From an uncultured Kocuria sp. (GTDB taxonomy: Bacteria; Actinomycetota; Actinomycetes; Actinomycetales; Micrococcaceae), in the NCBI RefSeq assembly GCF_947500125.1, contig NZ_CANMRA010000033.1:1-37273 (forward strand): DNA of 37,273 nucleotides. Direction: 5' to 3'. Position 1 is the first letter of the stretch. Every line of letters starts with the position of its first letter. Position numbers and translations under genes: made by a program. The notes under the pieces were generated by a model. That model was given only the letters and a program-made list of their open reading frames with translations, made no database searches and had not been told where the DNA came from. Positions 25,967-35,125 of the stretch are shown here, piece by piece.

Positions 25967-26347
25967 TTAACCCCCGAAGATGTTGGACAGGTGACGGATG
26001 AGGAACGGGACCATGACGACGACCCACAGGATCAGGACGCCCCAGAGCATCTGCTTCTGGTACTTGGTGCCGCTGGACCAGAAGTCGACCATGATGATGC
26101 GCAGGCCGTTGAACGCGTGGTAGACGATGGCCGCCACGAGGCCGGCCTCGCCGAGGCCCATGACCGGGTTCTTGTAGGTCGCCATGACCGCGTTGTAGGC
26201 CTCGGGCGAGACCCGCACGAGCGCGGTGTCCAGGACGTGGACCAGAAGAAAGAAGAAGATGGCCACGCCGGTGATGCGATGGGCCACCCAGGACCACTGG
26301 CCATGGGCCTGGCCGCGGTACAGGGTGCCCTTGGATGTCTTCGCCAC
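25967..26347 (-). CDS. sdhC: succinate dehydrogenase cytochrome b556 subunit
   Basis: First gene of sdhCDAB; membrane anchor that shares heme b with SdhD. 126 residues with three helices near 22-42, 63-83 and 100-120. WVAHRITGVAIFFFLLVHVLD (20-40) is the SdhC family signature, and YHAFNGLRIIMVDFW contains the expected heme His. The start is a GTG at 26347 with GGGAGG seven bases upstream. The leader, perhaps 115 bases, contains two inverted repeats (26373-26418 and 26425-26438), an unusual amount of structure for this window. The operon diverges from manC. Confidence 0.93.
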   Translation of the reverse strand: MAKTSKGTLYRGQAHGQWSWVAHRITGVAIFFFLLVHVLDTALVRVSPEAYNAVMATYKNPVMGLGEAGLVAAIVYHAFNGLRIIMVDFWSSGTKYQKQMLWGVLILWVVVMVPFLIRHLSNIFGG

Positions 26348-26372
26348 TGAAAAACCTCCCTGAGTCGCTCGC

Positions 26373-26418
26373 CGTCGTGCGCTCTAGAAATATCCGGGAA
26401 TTCGCACTGCGCACGACG
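26373..26418 (-). promoter_or_regulatory. long-loop stem in the sdhC leader
   Basis: Perfect 10-base arms CGTCGTGCGC (26373-26382) and GCGCACGACG (26409-26418) enclose a 26-base AT-rich loop, rare in this DNA. The loop also has CGCAC (26403-26407), which could pair with the same arm, so two exclusive foldings are possible. It ends 14 bases before the ribosome site. The loop may alternatively hold a -10 box. Confidence 0.45.
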
Positions 26419-26424
26419 TGAGCG

Positions 26425-26438
26425 GAGCCCTCCGGCTC
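26425..26438 (-). promoter_or_regulatory. second hairpin in the sdhC leader
   Basis: GAGCC (26425-26429) with GGCTC (26434-26438) and a four-base loop, extendable outward by three pairs with wobbles. It precedes the long-loop stem in the transcript. Confidence 0.35.
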
Positions 26439-26467
26439 TGTGTCGGATGATGCGCGAGTTCCCTGCC

Positions 26468-26473
26468 ACGATA
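26468..26473 (-). promoter_or_regulatory. possible -10 box TATCGT for sdhCDAB
   Basis: TATCGT on the minus strand would start transcription near 26461 and include both leader hairpins. No good -35 element at the right distance; treated as tentative. Confidence 0.3.
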
Positions 26474-26571
26474 CCAGCACGGACGGTGTTTACTGACAGC
26501 CTGTCCCGCGCCGGAGCGCGGTTCCCGCCGCGTGCGGACGTCGTTTTCCGTGGGTTTACGGGGCGAGGTCG

Positions 26572-26577
26572 TATGGT
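26572..26577 (+). promoter_or_regulatory. -10 box TATGGT, leaderless start of manC
   Basis: TATGGT, seven bases, then GTG at 26585. An in-frame ATG at 26573 lies within the box and is therefore unlikely to be used. Confidence 0.5.
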
Positions 26578-26584
26578 GTTGTCC

Positions 26585-27700
26585 GTGACCTCCCCACTCG
26601 TGCACTTCCACCCCTTCATCCCTGCCGGAGGGGTCGGCTCCCGGCTGTGGCCCCTGTCCCGGGCCGACGCCCCCAAGTTCCTGCTCGACCTGACCGGCTC
26701 CGGCTCGTCCCTGCTGCGCGCCACGTACGACCGGCTCGCGGGCCTGGGCGGCGGCCCGGTCATGGTCGTGACCGGGCGCACGCACGCCGCGGCGGTCTGC
26801 CGCCAGCTCCCGGAGCTCGCCGCCGAGGACCTCGTGCTCGAGCCGTCCCCGAAGGACTCGGCGGCGGCCATCGGCCTGGCCTGCATGCTGGTCCAGCGCC
26901 GCGACCCCGAGGCGATCGTCGGGTCCTTCGCGGCCGACCACGTCATCGAGCCCGCCGACGCCTTCCAGGACGTCGTCCGGGAGGCCGTGGCCGCGGCGGC
27001 GTCGGGGCGGATCGTGACGATCGGCATCCCGCCCAGCTCCCCGGCCACCGGCTTCGGCTACATCCGGGCCGGCGCCCAGCTCGGGCTGCCGGACGCGCCG
27101 CACGCGCTGCAGGTCGAGGAGTTCGTGGAGAAGCCCGACGAGGACACCGCCCGCCACTACGTGGCCGGCGGCAACTACACGTGGAACGCCGGGATGTTCG
27201 TGGCGCCCGCGTCCCTGATGCTGCGCCACCTCGCGGCCAGCCAGCCGGAGCTGCACGCCGGGCTCACCGAGATCGCCGACGCCTGGGGCACGCCCGCCCA
27301 GGACGAGGTGGTGGACCGGGTGTGGCCCGGGCTGCCCAAGATCGCGATCGACTACGCCGTGGCGGAGCCCGCGGCGGCCGCCGGGGACGTCGCCATGGTC
27401 CCGGCGAGCTTCACCTGGGACGACGTCGGGGACTTCGCCGCGATCCGGCGGCTCAACCACGTCGACCCCGAGTCCGACCCCGACATCACCATTCTCGGCG
27501 ACAACAGCCGGGTGCTCTCGGACAGCTCCAGCGGCATCGTCGTCTCGGACACCGGCCGGCTGATCGCCCTGATCGGGGTCGAGGACATCGTCGTCGTCGA
27601 CACTCACGACGCGCTGCTGGTGACCACGCGCGAGCATGCGCAGCGCGTCAAGGACGCGGTGGCCTCGCTCAAGCAGAGCGGCAACACGGACGTCCTGTGA
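26585..27700 (+). CDS. manC: mannose-1-phosphate guanylyltransferase
   Basis: Makes GDP-mannose from GTP and mannose-1-phosphate, the donor for mannosylated lipids and glycans of the actinobacterial envelope. 371 residues: a single-domain nucleotidyltransferase without the fused isomerase of the longer type II enzymes. The signature AGGVGSRLWPLSR is at 14-26 and Lys31 follows; FVEKPD, TWNAGMFV and FTWDDVGDF are the other family motifs. The GTG at 26585 gives MTSPLVHFHPFIPAGG, with the conserved core starting at once. It diverges from sdhCDAB; an 8-bp hairpin follows its stop. manA and manB are not in the window. Confidence 0.93.
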   Translation: MTSPLVHFHPFIPAGGVGSRLWPLSRADAPKFLLDLTGSGSSLLRATYDRLAGLGGGPVMVVTGRTHAAAVCRQLPELAAEDLVLEPSPKDSAAAIGLACMLVQRRDPEAIVGSFAADHVIEPADAFQDVVREAVAAAASGRIVTIGIPPSSPATGFGYIRAGAQLGLPDAPHALQVEEFVEKPDEDTARHYVAGGNYTWNAGMFVAPASLMLRHLAASQPELHAGLTEIADAWGTPAQDEVVDRVWPGLPKIAIDYAVAEPAAAAGDVAMVPASFTWDDVGDFAAIRRLNHVDPESDPDITILGDNSRVLSDSSSGIVVSDTGRLIALIGVEDIVVVDTHDALLVTTREHAQRVKDAVASLKQSGNTDVL

Positions 27701-27703
27701 TCG

Positions 27704-27726
27704 TCCCGGGCCGTGCGCGCCCGGGA
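27704..27726 (+). terminator. 8-bp hairpin between manC and the amidohydrolase gene
   Basis: TCCCGGGC (27704-27711) with GCCCGGGA (27719-27726), loop of seven. It lies three bases past the manC stop and ends just before the next -10 box, so it could be a terminator or an operator. Confidence 0.5.
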
Positions 27727-27727
27727 G

Positions 27728-27733
27728 TAGTCT
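27728..27733 (+). promoter_or_regulatory. -10 box TAGTCT, leaderless start of amidohydrolase gene
   Basis: TAGTCT, six bases, then ATG at 27740; there is no ribosome site between. Confidence 0.55.
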
Positions 27734-27739
27734 GGGCAG

Positions 27740-28987
27740 ATGCCTGACGCGCCATCCACCTCCACGGCCATGGAGGCCGGCCTTCCGCCCGCCATCGGCC
27801 CCCTGCTCAAGCGGTACCTGCCGGACCTGATCGCCTTCCGCCGGGACCTGCACCGCCACCCGGAGCTGTCCTACCAGGAGTTCCGGACCACGGACCGGAT
27901 CGTGGGCGCCCTCGAGAACATGGGCCTCGCCCCGGTGCGGCTCTCGGACACCGGGTGCTACGTGGACATCGGGCACGGGCCGATCGCCGTGGGCCTGCGG
28001 GCGGACATCGACGCGCTGCCGATCCAGGAGGGCACCGGCCTCGAGTACTCCTCCGTCAACGACGGGGTGGCGCACTCCTGCGGGCACGACATCCACGCCA
28101 CGGTGATGGTCGGGGTGGCCAAGGTGCTCGCGGACCTGCACCGCACCGCCCACATCGCCGGCACCGTGCGGATCGTCTTCCAGCCCGCCGAGGAGCAGCT
28201 GCCCGGCGGTGCCCTCACCGTGATCCGCCAGGGCGTCCTCGAGGGCGTGCCGCGGATGTTCGCCCTGCACTGCGAGCCCAAGGTCGACGTCGGCCAGGTC
28301 GGCACCCGGATCGGCGCGATCACGTCCGCCTCCGACACCGTGCGCATCGAGTTCACCGGCCGCGGCGGGCACACCTCGCGCCCGCACCTCACGCAGGACC
28401 TCGTCTACGCGATGGCCCAGATCGCCGTGAACGTCCCGGCGGTGCTGTCCCGGCGGATCGACGTCCGCTCCGGCGTGGCCGTGGTGTGGGGCCAGATGCA
28501 CGCCGGGGTGGCCCCCAACGCGATCCCCGCCACCGGCTTCATGTCCGGGACCATGCGCTGCCTCGACGCCGACGCCTGGCACCGGGCGGGCAGGCTGCTC
28601 GACGAGGTCGTGCACCAGGTCGCCACGCCCTACGGCGTGGACGTGGAGCTGGAGCACATCCGCGGCGTCCCGCCCGTGGTCAACGGGGAGGTCGAGACCA
28701 CCCTGATCGAGAACGCCGCCCGTGCCGAGCTCGGCGAGGACGCCGTGGTGCTGGTGCACCAGTCCATGGGCGGGGAGGACTTCGCGTGGTTCCTCCAGGA
28801 GGTCCCCGGGGCGATGATGCGGCTGGGCACGCGCACCCGCGGCGGGCACACCTACGACCTGCACCAGTCGGACTACGTGGCGGACGAGGCGGCGATCGGC
28901 TGCGGCATCCAGGTCATGGCCAACACGGCCCTGCGCGCCATCCGGCTGCACTCCCGGCAGGCACGGCCGGACGTCACGACGAATTAA
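27740..28987 (+). CDS. M20-family amidohydrolase (amino-acylase/hippurate hydrolase-like)
   Basis: 415-residue metal-dependent hydrolase of the M20D group, which cleaves N-acyl amino acids and related amides such as IAA-conjugates or hippurate. Metal-site motifs are present: HRHPELSYQEF (38-48), ADIDALPIQE, HSCGHDIHATVMVG starting at 112 with Cys114 and His116, PAEEQLPGG, ALHCEPKVDVGQ, and HQSMGGEDFAWFL near the end. The dimerisation domain lies in the middle, with FTGRGGHTSRPHLTQD. The exact substrate is unknown. The ATG at 27740 follows a -10 box by six bases. The next gene belongs to a nucleoside transport operon with its own promoter, so no functional link is evident. Confidence 0.9.
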   Translation: MPDAPSTSTAMEAGLPPAIGPLLKRYLPDLIAFRRDLHRHPELSYQEFRTTDRIVGALENMGLAPVRLSDTGCYVDIGHGPIAVGLRADIDALPIQEGTGLEYSSVNDGVAHSCGHDIHATVMVGVAKVLADLHRTAHIAGTVRIVFQPAEEQLPGGALTVIRQGVLEGVPRMFALHCEPKVDVGQVGTRIGAITSASDTVRIEFTGRGGHTSRPHLTQDLVYAMAQIAVNVPAVLSRRIDVRSGVAVVWGQMHAGVAPNAIPATGFMSGTMRCLDADAWHRAGRLLDEVVHQVATPYGVDVELEHIRGVPPVVNGEVETTLIENAARAELGEDAVVLVHQSMGGEDFAWFLQEVPGAMMRLGTRTRGGHTYDLHQSDYVADEAAIGCGIQVMANTALRAIRLHSRQARPDVTTN

Positions 28988-29010
28988 CACCGGCCTCCGG
29001 CCCCGCGTGC

Positions 29011-29024
29011 CTACCCGTGGGTAG
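29011..29024. promoter_or_regulatory. palindrome overlapping the nucleoside operon promoter
   Basis: CTACCC-GT-GGGTAG: perfect 6-base arms with a two-base centre. Its last three bases overlap the -10 box at 29022-29027, an ideal place for a repressor. The regulator is not encoded in the window. Confidence 0.5.
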
Positions 29025-29027
29025 AGT
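29022..29027 (+). promoter_or_regulatory. -10 box TAGAGT for the BMP/ABC-cdd-deoA operon
   Basis: TAGAGT would start transcription near 29034, with a leader of about 60 bases and the site CTGGAGGA before the ATG at 29094. Confidence 0.5.
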
Positions 29028-29093
29028 GGCACCACGTCGCGCTCCCGCGTGACCGGGCTCACGGCCCGGCCGCGCCCGTCTCCTGGAGGAACC

Positions 29094-30203
29094 ATGACCT
29101 TCTCGCCCCGGACGTCCCGAGGACACCGCCCACTCTCCGCCGCCGCGCTGCTCGGCCTCTCCGCCCTCGTCCTCGCCGGCTGCGGCGCGGCCCCCGAGGA
29201 GGGCGGCGAGGCGCAGGAGCAGGCCACCGACTTCACCGGCTGCATCGTCTCCGACTCCGGCGGGTTCCAGGACCGGTCGTTCAACCAGAACTCCTACGAG
29301 GGCCTGCAGGCCGTCGAGGAGTCCATGGGCATCGAGGTCAACCAGGCCGAGTCCCAGGCCGAGACCGACTTCGAGCCCAACCTGACGTCCATGGTCCAGT
29401 CCGGGTGCGACCTGACGCTGTCCGTGGGCTTCCTCCTCGCCGACGCCACCCGGACCGTGGCCGAGGCCAACCCCGAGTCGGACTTCGCGATCGTCGACGA
29501 CGCCTCGATCGACCTGCCCAACGTGAAGCCGCTCGTCTACAACACGGCCGAGGCGGCGTTCCTCGCCGGCTACGTGGCCGCGGGCAGCACCGAGACCGGG
29601 ACCGTGGCGACCTACGGCGGCATGGACATCCCCACCGTGACGGTGTTCATGGACGGCTTCGCCGACGGCATCGAGCACTACAACGAGACCAAGGGCGCGG
29701 ACGTCCGGCTGCTGGGCTGGAACAAGGACAGCCAGGACGGCACCTTCGTCAACAGCTTCACCGACACCTCCGCCGCGAAGACCACCACGCAGAACTTCAT
29801 CAACGAGGGCGCGGACATCGTCCTGCCCGTGGCCGGGCAGGCGGCCCTCGGCACCCTCGACGCCGTGGTGGAGGCCAACAGCGGCGGCGGCGACGAGGTC
29901 CGCTTCGTGTGGGTCGACGCCGACGGCTACGAGACCCTCGACCAGGGCCAGGAGTACCAGCTCACCTCCGTGCTCAAGCAGATGAGCACCTCCGTGCAGG
30001 ACGTCGTCGAGGCGGCCGCCGAGGACGAGTTCAGCAACGAGCCCTACGTCGGCACCCTCGAGAACGACGGCGTGGGCATCGCCCCGTTCCACGACCAGGA
30101 GGAGGCCGTGGGCGAGGAGCTCGCCGGCGAGGTCGAGCAGCTGCGCCAGGACATCATCGACGGCACGATCACGGTCGAGTCCGAGAACTCGCCGCAGGCC
30201 TGA
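29094..30203 (+). CDS. BMP-family substrate-binding lipoprotein (nucleoside ABC importer)
   Basis: Extracellular binding protein of a nucleoside-type ABC importer (BmpA/PnrA family, basic membrane protein). 369 residues. A lipoprotein signal peptide ends in LVLAGC with the lipidated Cys30. The mature part begins after an acidic linker; GGFQDRSFNQNSYEGL is the family's N-terminal motif, and the chain has the two-lobe periplasmic-binding fold. LGWNKDSQDGTF and WVDADGYE match the ligand-site regions of purine-nucleoside binders, where aromatic and Asp residues contact base and ribose. The ATG at 29094 has GGAGGA upstream. The ATPase, two permeases, cdd and deoA follow. A hairpin after its stop may raise its level relative to the transporter. 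Confidence 0.93.
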   Translation: MTFSPRTSRGHRPLSAAALLGLSALVLAGCGAAPEEGGEAQEQATDFTGCIVSDSGGFQDRSFNQNSYEGLQAVEESMGIEVNQAESQAETDFEPNLTSMVQSGCDLTLSVGFLLADATRTVAEANPESDFAIVDDASIDLPNVKPLVYNTAEAAFLAGYVAAGSTETGTVATYGGMDIPTVTVFMDGFADGIEHYNETKGADVRLLGWNKDSQDGTFVNSFTDTSAAKTTTQNFINEGADIVLPVAGQAALGTLDAVVEANSGGGDEVRFVWVDADGYETLDQGQEYQLTSVLKQMSTSVQDVVEAAAEDEFSNEPYVGTLENDGVGIAPFHDQEEAVGEELAGEVEQLRQDIIDGTITVESENSPQA

Positions 30204-30231
30204 TCCGGACGACACCGACCACCGCGCCCAC

Positions 30232-30263
30232 CGCCGCCGGCTCCGACCGCAGCCGGCGGCGGC
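30232..30263 (+). terminator. 12-bp hairpin between BMP lipoprotein and ATPase genes
   Basis: 30232-30243 pairs perfectly with 30252-30263 around an eight-base loop. There is no T tract and the operon clearly continues, so a partial terminator or mRNA stabiliser is more likely than a full stop. Confidence 0.5.
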
Positions 30264-30315
30264 GGCGTGCCCGCCCGGGAGCCGGCGGACGGCCCAGGAG
30301 GAGGACCACCGCACC

Positions 30316-31898
<1,583 letters not shown>

Positions 31899-31902
<4 letters not shown>

Positions 31903-33275
31903 GCGCCACCGGCACGGCCCCCGCGGCCGCCGACCAGCAGAAGGCGCCGCCGCCCACGGCCACCGCGGTGGGCTCCCGGAGCGCCTGGACGGGCTCCGCG
32001 CTGCAGTCCGTGCTCGCGATCGTCGCCGCCCTGGTCCTGGGCGGAGTGCTCATCGCCCTCACCGACGACCGTGTCGCCGACGCCGCGAGCTACTTCTTCG
32101 CCCGGCCCGCGGACACGCTGGCGGCGATGTGGGCCGCCGCCTCCTCCGCCTACGAGGCGATGTTCTACGGCGCCGTCTACAACCCGAACGGCACCACGTT
32201 CGCGCAGCGGGTCTACCCGCTCGCCGAGACCCTGACCGTGGCCACGCCGCTGGTCCTGGCCGGTCTCGGCGTGGCCGTGGCCTTCCAAGCCGGGCTGTTC
32301 AACATCGGCGCCCAGGGGCAGCTGCTCATCGGCGCCGCCCTCGCCGCCTGGGTCGGCTTCGCCTGGCAGCTGCCGGTGGGCGTGCACCTGCTCGCCGTGG
32401 TCCTCGCCGGGGCCGTCGGCGGCGCGCTGTGGGGCGCGATCGTCGGCGTGCTCAAGGCCCGCACCGGCGCCCACGAGGTGATCCTGACGATCATGCTCAA
32501 CTACATCGCGCTCAACCTCGTCGCCTGGCTGCTCACCCGCCCGGCGTTCCTGCGCCCGGGCTCCTCCAACCCCGTGAGCCCCCAGGTCGCGGAGACCGCG
32601 ATGTTCCCCAAGCTGCTGGGCGAGCAGTTCCGGCTGCACTGGGGCTTCGTGCTCGCGATCCTCGCCACCGTGTTCGTCGCGTGGCTGCTCCAGCGCTCCA
32701 CGATCGGCTTCGAGCTGCGGGCCGTGGGCGCCAACCCGCGCGCGGCGCGGACCGCCGGCATCTCCGTCACGCGCGGCTTCGTCGTCGTCATGGTCCTCGC
32801 GGGCGCGCTCGCGGGACTCGCGGGCGTGGCCCAGATCTCCGGCACCGAGCGCGCGCTGACCGCGGGGGTCGCCGCGTCCTTCGGCTTCGACGCGATCACG
32901 GTGGCGCTGCTGGGCCGGTCCAAGCCCTGGGGCACCTTCTTCGCGGGCCTGCTCTACGGCGGGTTCCGCGCGGGAGGCGTCACCATGCAGTCGATGACCG
33001 GCACGAACATCGACATCGTCCTGGTCGTGCAGTCCCTGATCGTCCTGTTCATCGCCCTGCCGCCGCTCGTGCGGACCGGACAGGGCCGGGCCCGCTCCCG
33101 CCGCGGCCGGGGCACCACCGCGACCGGTACCACCACCGTGAGCGACACGGCGACCGCCACCACCACCGCGAGCGACACGGCGACCGCCACCGCGAGCGAC
33201 ACCGCGACCGGCACCACCACCGCGAGCGGCACCGCGACCGACACCGACACCGCCACCGAGGGAGGCCGGGCATGA
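31899..33275 (+). CDS. nucleoside-type ABC permease 1, Thr/Ala-repeat tail
   Basis: 458-residue inner-membrane permease of the BPD_transp_2 (RbsC/LivH-like) superfamily, the partner of the ATPase. About eight to ten helices lie between 35 and 390. QAGLFNIGAQGQLLIGA is the family signature, and TGAHEVILTIMLNYIALNLV and FELRAVGANPRAARTAGIS are the conserved loop and coupling region. From 407 to 454 the tail is five Thr/Ala/Ser/Asp repeats of about ten residues (TATxTTTASD). It follows a basic RARSRRGRG stretch, so it probably lies in the cytoplasm. The ATG at 31899 overlaps the ATPase stop. Its own stop overlaps the second permease start. Confidence 0.94.
33117..33260 (+). repeat. tandem 30-base coding repeats (one 24-base unit) in permease 1
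   Basis: Units at 33117-33146, 33147-33176, 33177-33200 (short), 33201-33230 and 33231-33260 encode TATGTTTVSD, TATATTTASD, TATATASD, TATGTTTASG and TATDTDTATE. Changes keep the frame. Copy number is probably variable between strains (inference). Confidence 0.88.
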
Positions 33276-34660
33276 GCTCGCAGCATCCGCACCCGCGTCC
33301 CGAGCAGGCGCCCTGGGCGTCCGGCGGCCCGGCCGGCAGCCCGGCCGGCGGCGCCGCCGCGGAGACCCTGCCCCCGCCTGGCGAGGCGGAGCTGTCCACG
33401 ACCGCGGCCAACGAGGTCGTGGGCGTCACGAGCTGGCGCACCCCGGTGGTCCTCGCCCTCCTGAGCCTCGTGGCCCTCCTGCTGTTCGGCCTCAACGCCC
33501 CGGACAACCCGGTGAGCTTCCGCGTCTCGGAGGCCGGCGACCTCTTGCGCGTCCCGGACCTCGTGGTGCACGGCGTCCTCTGGGGCTGGCTCACCGTCGC
33601 CGTGCTCGCCGGGCTGACGGTCCTCGCGTTCCTGCGCGCCCGGGCCGGGGCGCACCTGCCCCGGTGGGCGGTGCTGCTGTTCGGCTTCTTCTTCGTCAGC
33701 GGTTTCCTCGTGTGGGTCGTGGGCAGCGCGCGCAGCCCGGACGTGTCCCTGTCCGGGCTGCTGGCCGGGTCCGTGGCCCTCGCCATCCCGCTGATCTTCG
33801 GCTCCCTGGGGGGCCTGCTGTGCGAGCGCTCGGGCGTGATCAACATCGCGATCGAGGGCCAGCTGCTGTTCGGCGCGTTCTCCGCCGCGGTGGCCGGCTC
33901 GCTCTCCGGCAGCGCCTGGGTGGGCCTGCTCGCCGCCGTGCTGGGGGCCGGGCTCGTCTCGCTCGTGCTGGCGGTCTTCTCGATCACCTACCGGGTCAAC
34001 CAGGTGATCGTCGGCGTGGTGCTCAACGTGCTCGTGTCCGGGCTGACCGGCTTCCTCTTCGCCACGGTGCTGGAGTCGGACCCGGGCGTGTTCAACTCCC
34101 CGCCGCGGCTGCCGCGCTTCGCCGTGCCGGTGCTCTCGGAGATCCCGCTGATCGGACCGATCGTCTTCGACCAGTCCGTGATCGGCTACCTGATGTACGC
34201 TGCCGTGGCGCTCGTGTGGTTCGCGCTCTACCGGACGCGCTGGGGGCTGCGCACCCGGTCCGTGGGGGAGCACCCCAAGGCCGCGGACACCCTGGGCGTG
34301 AAGGTCAACGCCCTGCGCTTCCGCAACGTGCTGGTGGGCGGGATGGTCGCCGGTCTCGGCGGCGCCTTCTACACGCTGGTCTCCGTCTCCGCGTTCACCC
34401 GCGACATGACCTCCGGCGCCGGCTACATCGCGCTGGCCGCCCTGATCTTCGGGCGGTGGAACCCGGTCGGGGCGCTGCTCGCGTCGCTGCTGTTCGGCTT
34501 CGCGTCCAACCTGCAGTCGATCCTGTCCTTCCTGGGCACACCCGTGCCCAGCCAGTTCCTGGCCATGCTCCCGTACGTGGTCACGATCCTGGCCGTGGCC
34601 GGGCTCGTGGGCGTCTCCCGCGGGCCCGCGGCCATCGGCAAGCCCTACACCAAGGAGTGA
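33272..34660 (+). CDS. nucleoside-type ABC permease 2
   Basis: 462-residue second permease subunit, forming a heterodimer with permease 1. A low-complexity Pro/Gly/Ala N-terminal tail (1-50) precedes about ten helices. LGGLLCERSGVINIAIEGQLLFGA is the family signature (the NIxIEG form typical of the NupC/YufQ subunit), with RTRWGLRTRSVGEHPKAADT as the coupling loop. The ATG at 33272 overlaps the permease 1 stop (ATGA). The gene ends seven bases before cdd. The pairing of one NIGAQGQ and one NIAIEGQ permease is the usual composition of BMP-type nucleoside importers. Confidence 0.95.
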   Translation: MSSQHPHPRPEQAPWASGGPAGSPAGGAAAETLPPPGEAELSTTAANEVVGVTSWRTPVVLALLSLVALLLFGLNAPDNPVSFRVSEAGDLLRVPDLVVHGVLWGWLTVAVLAGLTVLAFLRARAGAHLPRWAVLLFGFFFVSGFLVWVVGSARSPDVSLSGLLAGSVALAIPLIFGSLGGLLCERSGVINIAIEGQLLFGAFSAAVAGSLSGSAWVGLLAAVLGAGLVSLVLAVFSITYRVNQVIVGVVLNVLVSGLTGFLFATVLESDPGVFNSPPRLPRFAVPVLSEIPLIGPIVFDQSVIGYLMYAAVALVWFALYRTRWGLRTRSVGEHPKAADTLGVKVNALRFRNVLVGGMVAGLGGAFYTLVSVSAFTRDMTSGAGYIALAALIFGRWNPVGALLASLLFGFASNLQSILSFLGTPVPSQFLAMLPYVVTILAVAGLVGVSRGPAAIGKPYTKE

Positions 34661-34667
34661 GCACCCC

Positions 34668-35096
34668 GTGAGCGAGACCCTGCACACCGGCGGCGACCGG
34701 ACCGGCGACGGTGCCGGGATCGACTGGGACCGGCTGCGGGAGGCCGCCGTGGCCGCCCTCGAGCACGCCTACGTCCCGTACTCGCACTTCCCCGTGGGCG
34801 CGGCCGCCCTCACCGAGGACGGGCGGGTGGTCTCCGGGTGCAACGTGGAGAACGCCTCCTACGGGCTGACCCTGTGCGCCGAGTGCAGCCTGGTCTCCGC
34901 GCTGCACATGTCCGGCGGCGGGCGGCTCGTCGCGTTCGTGTGCGTCGACGGCCGCGGTGACGTCCTCATGCCGTGCGGGCGGTGCCGGCAGCTGCTCCAC
35001 GAGCACCGTGCCCCCGGCCTGCGGCTGCTCACGGTCTCCGGGGTGCGCACCATGGCCGAGGTGCTGCCCGACGCCTTCGGCTCCGAGAACCTCTAG
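34668..35096 (+). CDS. cdd: cytidine deaminase
   Basis: Zinc enzyme deaminating cytidine and deoxycytidine to uridine and deoxyuridine. 142 residues, the homotetrameric short type. Zinc is bound by Cys70 in CAE (70-72, Glu72 is the proton shuttle) and Cys103/Cys106 in PCGRCRQ. YVPYSHFPVGAA and GCNVENASYG bind the substrate. The N-terminus has about 17 extra residues (MSETLHTGGDRTGDGAG). The GTG at 34668 uses the AAGGAG at the end of the permease 2 gene. Position after the importer and before deoA suggests it processes the imported pyrimidine nucleosides. Confidence 0.96.
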   Translation: MSETLHTGGDRTGDGAGIDWDRLREAAVAALEHAYVPYSHFPVGAAALTEDGRVVSGCNVENASYGLTLCAECSLVSALHMSGGGRLVAFVCVDGRGDVLMPCGRCRQLLHEHRAPGLRLLTVSGVRTMAEVLPDAFGSENL

Positions 35097-35125
35097 CCGG
35101 ACCTCCCGTCCCCGAAAGGACCCCC

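Noticed and set aside
26447-26584. Longer manC starting at 26447
   Set aside because: The extra 46 residues cover the promoter region and are not like the family; the -10 box at 26572 fixes the GTG at 26585.
33117-33260. CRISPR-like or intergenic repeat array
   Set aside because: Units are contiguous, have no spacers, keep frame and lie within the permease gene.
34973-35125. Longer deoA starting inside cdd
   Set aside because: The added stretch is a frame-shifted shadow of cdd; the ATG at 35126 has a ribosome site and the family N-terminus.
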